Source of the DNA: Fragilaria radians
Taxonomy: Eukaryota; Bacillariophyta; Fragilariophyceae; Fragilariales; Fragilariaceae
Assembly (NCBI GenBank): GCA_900642245.1
Contig: CAAAJI010000011.1
Location: 48,428 to 62,647, forward strand
DNA: 14,220 nt
Reading direction: 5' to 3'
Made by a program: the position numbers and the translations under genes. How positions within the stretch are numbered: position 1 is the first letter of the stretch; each line of letters starts with the position of its first letter. The notes below the pieces were generated by a model, which had not been told where the DNA came from, searched no databases, and saw only the letters and a program-made list of their open reading frames with translations. Positions 7,948 to 14,220 of this stretch are shown piece after piece.

Positions 7948-9534
7948 ATGTCCGATAGGAGATCGACGTCAGTCATAGTAGTTGGCGCCGGTGTTGCCGG
8001 TCTTCAGGCTTCACGTCTATTGCGTGAGGAGTCTATACCGGTGGTTCTCCTGGAAGGCAGAGATCGAATCGGTGGTCGTGTTCATACTTCGACGCATACA
8101 GTGAAGACCATAACTGGAGAATCAGTGACAATTCGACATGACGAAGGCGCTGCCTGGGTTCATGGACTTGGATTTTCTTGGCCAGACGCTGTAAATGAAT
8201 CTGTAACCGAATGTTCACCTCCACGTAATCCAATGCTGGCATTATTACAAGAGGCTAGCGGAAGTGCCAAGAATCTTTGGTCTTACGAATTGAATCCTGT
8301 TTTTCCCAAAGGTAATCCTTGGATGAGACCAAAGTCTTGTCTCTATGAGGATGATCAGCTAGCTGTTTACTGTGAAGGGAAGCTCTTGGATAACGCATTG
8401 TTGGTTAAATCCTTAGATCGGCATTGGACAATTATGGACGAAATTGAAAATCTAGGTCAAATGCTGCTCAAAAGCGATAGGTACGATGTTACTTTGAAAA
8501 AGAGTCTAAGAGAAGCGCTTACTCGCGTTTTGAAAATGAAAGAGTTTAGACAGCAAAGAAAGAAAAAGGATTACATGGAATTGGAGCAACTGCGACAGTT
8601 TTACGTTCATTTGATTGAATTATGGTATGCCGGTTCTGTGGATACATTGCAACTCAGCGAATTCGTAGATTTAGATCAGGAAGTTGGGACAGATGGAGAT
8701 GCTTCATACGAATGCCAAGGAGACTTTTTCGGTCCGCATTGCACCGTAACGAGCGGCATGTCAATTATTCTTACACCATTAACAAATCATGGTGAAGAAA
8801 CTTTGTTGAGCCAAGAGGTTATTTCTATCCGCGAAATGGAAGATAAAATTGAAGTAAGAACTAGATCGGGGCTTATTTTAGAAGCTGATGTTTGTGTCGT
8901 GACAATTCCTCTAGCTTGTCTCAAGGCTCACGGAAATTCCATGTTTCATCCCACACTTTCCACGGACAAACTTGAAGCCCTCAAGATTTTGAAAGTTGGA
9001 CAATATAAAAAAGTTTTCTTAACTTTCGATAAAATTTTTTGGGCTGAAGGTCCTGCATTTCTAGGCTTTCTTCTTCCAAACTCAGTGAGCCCATTAGGTA
9101 AACACTTGTTGGCTGACAATCTTTGGGCGCGTAACGGTATCCCCTGTCTTGAAGTTGTCTTGACAGCTGAGGCAGCAGTATGGGCAAAAGATAAACCAGA
9201 GCATGTCATTCGGGACACTGTAATAGCGTTCCTTATGGAAGCCGTTAATGTCACAGACCTTAATTGTCTTTCATGCTATATAACTCGATGGGAAGAAGAT
9301 CCTTTCAGTCTTGGAGCATATTCAAACTTTGGGATAGGGAGTCAGGATCGTCACTCTGCTGCATTCCGCCAGCCCGATTGGGATGGAAAGCTAATCTTTG
9401 CTGGTGAGCACACTATTTCTGAATGTGAAGGCAGTGTTCACGCAGCATTGTATAGCGGATACAACGCTGCAAAATCCGTGATAGAATGCCTTACAAAGAA
9501 TGCAGATTTAAATGATGTGAAAGAAGCATTTTGA
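7948..9534 (+). CDS. Flavin-containing amine oxidase, polyamine oxidase/LSD1-like
   Basis: An intronless frame of 528 residues. It is an FAD-dependent amine oxidase that would oxidise a carbon-nitrogen bond of an amine substrate with release of hydrogen peroxide; polyamines are the likeliest substrate, but this is family inference. Visible motifs: dinucleotide-binding VIVVGAGVAGL (GxGxxG at residues 13-18), E36 in LLEGRDRIGGRVH for the FAD ribose, EGAAWVHG near residue 60, GQYKKVFLTF with K355 at the position of the flavin-N5 lysine, W-EEDPFSLGAYS, and GEHTISECEGSVHAALYSG (GEHT at 486-489) for the second FAD contact. There is no SWIRM domain or LSD1-size tower, no clear signal peptide and no SKL-type peroxisomal ending (it ends KEAF), so a cytosolic location is most likely. 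A second ATG at 7918 would add ten residues; 7948 is preferred because the shorter N-terminus places the FAD motif where the family has it. The transposon ends 97 bp upstream of this start. Confidence 0.9.
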   Translation: MSDRRSTSVIVVGAGVAGLQASRLLREESIPVVLLEGRDRIGGRVHTSTHTVKTITGESVTIRHDEGAAWVHGLGFSWPDAVNESVTECSPPRNPMLALLQEASGSAKNLWSYELNPVFPKGNPWMRPKSCLYEDDQLAVYCEGKLLDNALLVKSLDRHWTIMDEIENLGQMLLKSDRYDVTLKKSLREALTRVLKMKEFRQQRKKKDYMELEQLRQFYVHLIELWYAGSVDTLQLSEFVDLDQEVGTDGDASYECQGDFFGPHCTVTSGMSIILTPLTNHGEETLLSQEVISIREMEDKIEVRTRSGLILEADVCVVTIPLACLKAHGNSMFHPTLSTDKLEALKILKVGQYKKVFLTFDKIFWAEGPAFLGFLLPNSVSPLGKHLLADNLWARNGIPCLEVVLTAEAAVWAKDKPEHVIRDTVIAFLMEAVNVTDLNCLSCYITRWEEDPFSLGAYSNFGIGSQDRHSAAFRQPDWDGKLIFAGEHTISECEGSVHAALYSGYNAAKSVIECLTKNADLNDVKEAF

Positions 9535-10808
9535 AGAGCAGCAGTAGGTGTCACCTTATGATCCAAAACATGTTTGGATGCATGCTTTCGACAGACCACT
9601 CTGCTGGGCTAGAAAGGGCCCTTGAAAAGTATTTTTTTCAAATGATAATGTCTTGATACACGTATCTGTTTAATGATGAAAGCTCAGCTCGAGCAAAATC
9701 TTTGAAAGCTTGAACTGAAACTTTGGAAATAAATTCGTCGCGTGCCACTGATTTTCAGGAAGCACCGGGCGTTGTTGTTTCATGTTATAGATTTCTTGTC
9801 AAATAATTTTCAGCATGATAACTTGACATAAAGGTCAAAGGCAGAAAACATTTCGATGCGTTTCTGAAATTGGTGCATCTATTGTTGTGCTGAATAAACT
9901 TATCTAGAAGCATTCTTCTTACACCCCATAGGCTTGTCGATCTTAAACCATATTTCATATGTATCCACTGATATACCATAGGCGTTTGCTTTTCTGTAAG
10001 GTGGTGGATTAGAGTATTTGACAGCTGGCACAACTAGATCGATTCATTTGCTTTATTTCATTTTTAAATCATGAATTTTGATTCGGTTTTTCTACTTTTA
10101 AAGCATGATGTCCATATCAGATTTTGATTTCATCCATAATGACAATGACATGGGAAGATACAAACAAAAAATGGCTGTAAATCTGAATGTATTATCTCTT
10201 TGTTCCCCCTTTATATTTTCTGGAATGTTATAAACATTAACCCGCTTGTTTGTAAGAAGCAAAAAATCAGCTTGGATTGTTATGGCAGAAATCCTTCTCC
10301 TTACGTTAAGCTTGAATATGAAAGCCTATACATCAATCCAATACAGGTTAGTAAGCGATAAAAGGTTACAGGAAAACAGAATGTAATTGATGAAAGGTTA
10401 CAGATAACCAGAATGGTTTCTCAGGTTTAGTCTGCTCTCATTTTTGAAGACATAGTTATGCTCTTGAATGAAATCAAATCAGTATATAGCAATATCTTAG
10501 TAAAGCGTTTTGCAACAATATAATTGAAAACGAAAGTCTTGCATGAATCTCAACTTAAGTAAAAAGAAAACTTGCTATTTGTTGATTATTTTGAGATGCA
10601 CATGTGCTTCAAGAAGGCTACATGCTTTTCATGGAATTTAAACAAAATAAAATTCAAGGAAAGAGAAAAGAAAGTATTAATACTTCCCAATACATTATTC
10701 TATCGTTAGCCTTTCAAATTTTTCAAGATTAGATCGCCACACTTAGCAAATTCATTAAATTTAAGTGTACCTTTCTTGAATGAAATGGTGTAAATGATGC
10801 AAGCATCA
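9535..10808. other. Spacer between convergent genes, no gene seen
   Basis: AT-rich DNA between the stop of the amine oxidase (plus) and the stop of the G3BP-like gene (minus), so it holds the two 3' UTRs. An AATAAA at 9728-9733, about 195 bp after the oxidase stop, is a possible but unproven polyadenylation signal. Open frames are under 85 codons and featureless. A short direct repeat at 10361-10415 is listed separately. Confidence 0.5.
10361..10415. repeat. Short direct repeat, two 23-bp copies
   Basis: Copies at 10361-10383 and 10393-10415 share AAAGGTTACAG and CAGAATG; 20 of 23 positions match, spacing 32 bp. They fall in the convergent 3' region. No function is evident. Confidence 0.5.
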
Positions 10809-12257
10809 TTAACTGCCACCACTGCTGTTGTTACCTTTTCCACCATTCCCTTCTCTGCGGCCTCCTTCCTTACGAGCACTACCATTATTGGAGGAAGCGT
10901 TTGAGTGACGATGTCCGTTGCTATTGGAACGAGCGTTTCGCTGATTCGTGCTTGGACGACTTGATGGGTTTTGGCCCCCCCTTCCTCTGTGCTTGCCATC
11001 GTTGGTCTTCTGATCAATTCTCACTTGTTTGCCATTCAAGATGAAAGAATCCTTCTTCTCCAGTGCAGCTAAAACGGGCGACGCGGAATCATAGTCCACA
11101 AATGCAAGTCCTCGCTGAGACACTGTAATTCCAACAATTTTCGAATTTGTTTGCAATGCAATTGGTTCGAATATCGCCCGTACATCGGCTTCTTTGACAC
11201 CATCTTGAACATTTTTGATCACCAGGGTAAAGTCAGGATCTCTCCTATGACGCTGTTTAAGATCCAATGGCTTTGATGAAGCTCCGATTTCAACAAGCGT
11301 TTTCGATTCTTTTTCTTGCTTAGGTTTGGTTTCTGAGGTTTCCGAGGAGGAATCTTTTTTGGGAGCTCTCTTTTTGATCTGAGTAACCGCTACCGCTTCT
11401 TTTCGGATGCTTACAGCTCCACCTCCACTTGCCACCAAGCTTGCCCATGATCCAAGAGGAGGCTTCGACTTTGGTGGAATAGGATCCACGATGTCACTTT
11501 CCTGTTGACTAGCTGATGAAACCTGTAGAGCTGATTCGTTGTCCTCCTCGGGATCTTCCTTCGTTTCTTCAACACCTTCCATGTATCCTTCTGGTAAGCT
11601 TGGCTCAACAAGGATTTCCGGTATATCTTTAACCAAAGTCTTCGTGACAATTTCTTCCTCGACTTGGGGCTCCTCTACTTTTAGCAGTTCAACCTGATTT
11701 TCTGCTGTTCCATCTTCTTTGTCTTGATCAGCGTCTCCAGGCTCAACCGTTTCATGAATCTGAGGGATAGTTTCGTTTTCCTCAATAGGATCATCTTTAA
11801 GGAATCTCAGTACATCGTTGTGAACATAATAATGGCGTCTAATTGCGTTTTCGGATGGTAAATCGTTGAGAAAAAAGGTGTGGCAAAAAGGTTTACGTAA
11901 GTCACCGAGGAATAAGTGACCTGTCACTACCAACAGAATGCCTCCATTCACGCTTTCTTGTGCATCGATAGCACCGTGTTCAAGCTCAATGCGGACGGGA
12001 CTAGCTGAAGGGTCTTCTCCTCCCCATGAAATAAATCTATCCAAAAGATGCTTGGTGCTAGAAGAACCCAAAGATTCTAACGTTTCTGGTGTTGTTGGGT
12101 TACTACCTTCGCCATGAGACAGTATAGAAGAAGGCATGTAGAATTTATGAAGCACATCAGGATTTGTCGTCAATACTTTGTAGAACTGTTTCAAAAATGT
12201 GCGTCCAATAGTCAACGCGGACGGAGCTGCCGCTGTTGCAGGGGTTGGAGAGCTCAT
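10809..12257 (-). CDS. G3BP-like stress-granule protein (NTF2-like, RRM and RGG domains)
   Basis: An intronless frame of 482 residues. Residues about 14-156 form an NTF2-like domain (IGRTFLKQFYKVLTTNPDVLHKFY, then VVTGHLF and FCHTFFLND...YYVHNDVLRF), the usual dimer and partner-binding module. Residues about 157-265 are acidic and disordered. PLGSWASLVA (267-276) matches the conserved SWASL segment found between the domains of G3BP proteins. An RRM lies at about 343-417, with LVIKNV as RNP2 and RGLAFVDY as RNP1. The tail from about 420 is rich in R, G, N and S (KHRGRGGQN, RKEGGRREGN), typical of RGG-type RNA binding. The family assembles stress granules and binds mRNA in the cytoplasm; order and length of domains agree well. 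In the RRM the two usual aromatic stacking positions (RNP2 position 2, RNP1 position 3) are Val and Leu. A TATA-like ATATATAT at 12285-12292 lies about 30 bp before the ATG, probably too close to act unless the leader is very short. Confidence 0.93.
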   Translation of the reverse strand: MSSPTPATAAAPSALTIGRTFLKQFYKVLTTNPDVLHKFYMPSSILSHGEGSNPTTPETLESLGSSSTKHLLDRFISWGGEDPSASPVRIELEHGAIDAQESVNGGILLVVTGHLFLGDLRKPFCHTFFLNDLPSENAIRRHYYVHNDVLRFLKDDPIEENETIPQIHETVEPGDADQDKEDGTAENQVELLKVEEPQVEEEIVTKTLVKDIPEILVEPSLPEGYMEGVEETKEDPEEDNESALQVSSASQQESDIVDPIPPKSKPPLGSWASLVASGGGAVSIRKEAVAVTQIKKRAPKKDSSSETSETKPKQEKESKTLVEIGASSKPLDLKQRHRRDPDFTLVIKNVQDGVKEADVRAIFEPIALQTNSKIVGITVSQRGLAFVDYDSASPVLAALEKKDSFILNGKQVRIDQKTNDGKHRGRGGQNPSSRPSTNQRNARSNSNGHRHSNASSNNGSARKEGGRREGNGGKGNNSSGGS

Positions 12258-13619
12258 GCGTTCAATAATAAGTGCTCTTTGGACATATATATTCCCTAGG
12301 TGGCTCTTCTCCTTCTAGACTCACGATCGGAGAACGGATAGAGGCTGAGGACCGAAGAGGAAAATAACAATGCCAACTTGATGTCTCCGAAGTTCTCCGA
12401 AACGGAAAAGAGACCCACTGCCACACACATTCCTGCTCTAAACACATTCCTTTCTGAATTCCGAATGCCAATTATTTTCACTAGTGGTAGCGTTACTCTT
12501 TTACCTCTACTATCAGTGAGCTCACGTTCGCAACTAAATTTTGGATTATCAGCTATTGCCTATCCTCAAACCTGATTTGAAATTGAAATAATATATTCAT
12601 TTATTTACTAATGTGAAATAAACATATGCTTCAATTTGTATTATCACTTTCTATAAATATATTTACTTGCAATCATCTAATAACACCCATGGACTCATGA
12701 TGGTCCTAATCCGCCAAGGGATTTCTGCTACGAAAAACTGCGAAGATATGTGTGTTGACATAGCCCATACCTGATATACGGTCGAAAACCAGGATGAAGC
12801 TTGGCATTATCCCATGGTGACTCTTTCTATTGAGTACATAATTTAGGTGATTATGGCTGATTCTCAAAAGGGTGAGGTATTAATCTAACTGTTATGTTTT
12901 CGTTCGGAATAGAATAGTCGGGGAATATCCGTTAATATTCACCTCACAAATTCTCTACACAGTTTCTTTTTATTCCCTTTACAGGTGCAATTGAATATAT
13001 ACATAGTACCTCCCGGATAAGGTTGTCATTGATCCAACATAGGTCGAAACTTTCAAGGGCATCTACGTAACATTTGATTTTGACTTTAGAACTGCTCTGA
13101 GTCTGATTCTATTTTGATGAGTTACTCTACTTGCTTGTTAATGGGACAATCAAAGTTTTGTAATGACTCTCCTTTCTTTTCTAATAGCTATAGGAGATTT
13201 AGTAAGTTAGGGAGCTCTTCTCCTTCCTTTACCCATTCCTTCATTTAGAGGTCATGGGAAAAGGATTTGACAACCTCAAGTATTACCACAATCGAACACA
13301 AAGGTAATCAATCTAGACTTTCTATGATGCTTCAGATTATGGTATCGAAAATACGGGGAATGTTTATGACTTTAAATGCATTTAATCAGGATTGTGCTTG
13401 ATTGAGGTTTGCGCATGGTACGTATTGACTTTTTACCCTAATTTACAGAAAGACATATTACTACTTATCGACAGAGTAATGGTCATTAGCGTAATCTACA
13501 CTATAAGCACTATATCTTCAATACAATTTTCCCCCCATAAATGTAAATTAACTTTGTTTCTGATTGAAAAAGTGAGATTGGACGCGGCATGACAAATTTG
13601 CTTGTTGATTCAAATTGAA
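12258..13619. other. Upstream region of the G3BP-like gene and AT-rich spacer
   Basis: The first 250 bp or so (12258-12500) are less AT-rich and likely hold the promoter and leader of the minus-strand G3BP-like gene. Short open frames on both strands there have no recognisable product. From about 12580 the DNA is AT-rich with stops in all frames. A stretch at 12890-13072 begins TGTTA and ends TAACA, but I do not accept it as a long terminal repeat, for lack of a target duplication or an internal region. Confidence 0.45.
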
Positions 13620-13664
13620 CCTGCTTGACCCATTCAACAATATTTATGATTGTTGAAGAGCAGG
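13620..13664. repeat. Interrupted inverted repeat (hairpin)
   Basis: Inner arms TTCAACAAT (13633-13641) and ATTGTTGAA (13649-13657) pair perfectly around a 7-nt loop. Outer arms CCTGCT (13620-13625) and AGCAGG (13659-13664) add a second stem across an asymmetric bulge. No gene end is known nearby, so its role is unclear. Confidence 0.6.
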
Positions 13665-13776
13665 TCGTCACCACTATTATTTCAAATGATTTCATCTACT
13701 TTTCTATCTCCAAACCTCAATGTCAACTCTCAGGGGTGAATAAGCTTATCAATTTTGCTACCATGAAGGCAATCCA

Positions 13777-13970
13777 TTTATGAGTCTTTTGTGAAGGTCT
13801 TATCCATGATGTTTTTGTGTTAATGGCAGTAACTCCGTTGTATAGTCAATTGCCGAATCTAGATTCATATTCATTATGAGTCTTTTGTGAAGGTCTTATC
13901 CATGATATTTTATGTTAATGGCAGCAACTCCTTTGTATAGACAACTATTGCCGAATCTAGATTCATATTC
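13777..13970. repeat. Two-copy tandem repeat, unit about 97 bp
   Basis: Copies at about 13777-13872 and 13873-13970 share TATGAGTCTTTTGTGAAGGT, TTATCCATGAT, TTAATGGCAG, CAACTCC/TAACTCC and GCCGAATCTAGATTCATATT. They differ by a 1-bp deletion, a 3-bp insertion (CTA) and a few substitutions. The near identity suggests a recent duplication. An open frame at 13912-14157 runs through the second copy and is probably chance. Confidence 0.85.
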
Positions 13971-14220
13971 TGATTCTACAAATATCTGCGACGTCGTCGT
14001 TTCGCATCAGGTGACCAAGAGATTGCTATTGCATATAATCTTAGAAGGATATTGGAAAAATGATCTAACATTGCCCCCAATTCATACTCAGCGTGTTTAT
14101 TCCGTGAGCCGAACATTGCGTGCACATTTTGGCCTTATCACCAGTTTTCGATGCTAGAGCCCGTGAAAAGAGACCTCTGGCAAAGAGCAATTTTATGGCA
14201 CTTTTGGATCGACGCTGTTA
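13971..14220. other. Right-edge sequence, possible exon but not assignable
   Basis: Composition is less AT-rich than the spacer before it. On the plus strand the frame from about 14070 to the edge is open (reads ..PVKRDLWQRAILWHFWIDAV) but is cut off by the window and has no motif I know. A second plus frame is open to a TAG at 14155. Neither is called as a gene. Confidence 0.25.

Noticed and set aside
12262..12575. Small open frames on both strands upstream of the G3BP-like gene
   Set aside because: They overlap one another, have no family resemblance, and lie where the promoter and leader of the G3BP-like gene are expected.
12727..12745. GCTACGAAAAACTGCG as a stray copy of the transposon hairpin
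   Set aside because: The arms do not pair and only about ten bases match the GGTGCTACG-GAAAA unit, so it is not distinguishable from chance.
12720..12840. Possible copia-type polyprotein remnant
   Set aside because: A few codons looked suggestive (reading ATKNCEDMCVDIAHT), but stops follow in every frame and no RNase H or integrase motif could be traced.
12890..13072. Possible solo LTR (begins TGTTA, ends TAACA)
   Set aside because: The flanks show no target duplication (CTAAC against TTTGA), and there is no primer-binding site, polypurine tract or retroelement coding sequence nearby. A 5-bp inverted match is expected by chance.
13912..14157. 81-codon plus-strand open frame
   Set aside because: It starts inside the second tandem repeat copy, has no recognisable motif and is of a length expected by chance.

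Overview
The window looks like nuclear DNA of a unicellular eukaryote, most likely a stramenopile and probably a diatom. The evidence is AT-rich spacers, compact genes with few short GT-AG introns, a secreted protein with a long Pro/Thr/Lys/Ser tail of a kind common in diatoms, and a G3BP-type RNA-binding protein. The assignment is an inference from style, not from a marker gene.

Layout from left to right. (1) Positions 1-1857, minus strand: a secreted protein of unknown family, two exons, running off the left edge inside its low-complexity tail. (2) 1858-3916: a spacer of about 2 kb with no gene I can support. (3) 3921-7850: an apparently complete DNA transposon of about 3.9 kb. It is bounded by ATAT on both sides, has short terminal inverted repeats and subterminal hairpins, and carries one uninterrupted gene (4179-7412, 1077 residues). 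The protein reads as a PiggyBac-type DDD transposase with the family's C-terminal Cys/His domain. About 420 extra residues lie between the second and third catalytic aspartates, and these carry the motif series of a YqaJ/lambda-exonuclease-like PD-(D/E)XK nuclease. (4) 7948-9534, plus strand: a flavin amine oxidase of the polyamine oxidase/LSD1 type. The transposon ends only 97 bp before its start codon. (5) 9535-10808: a spacer between convergent genes. (6) 10809-12257, minus strand: an NTF2-RRM-RGG protein of the G3BP stress-granule family. (7) 12258-14220: AT-rich DNA with one two-copy tandem repeat, an interrupted hairpin and no convincing gene.

The cellular genes show no common pathway; they are ordinary neighbours. 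The transposon is the notable object. Its transposase appears to be a nested fusion of two nuclease folds. Its left and right ends carry hairpins whose tips are conserved while their outer stems differ but remain self-complementary. The flanking ATAT is not the TTAA typical of PiggyBac. These points come from reading motifs by eye; structure prediction and copy-number searches would decide them.
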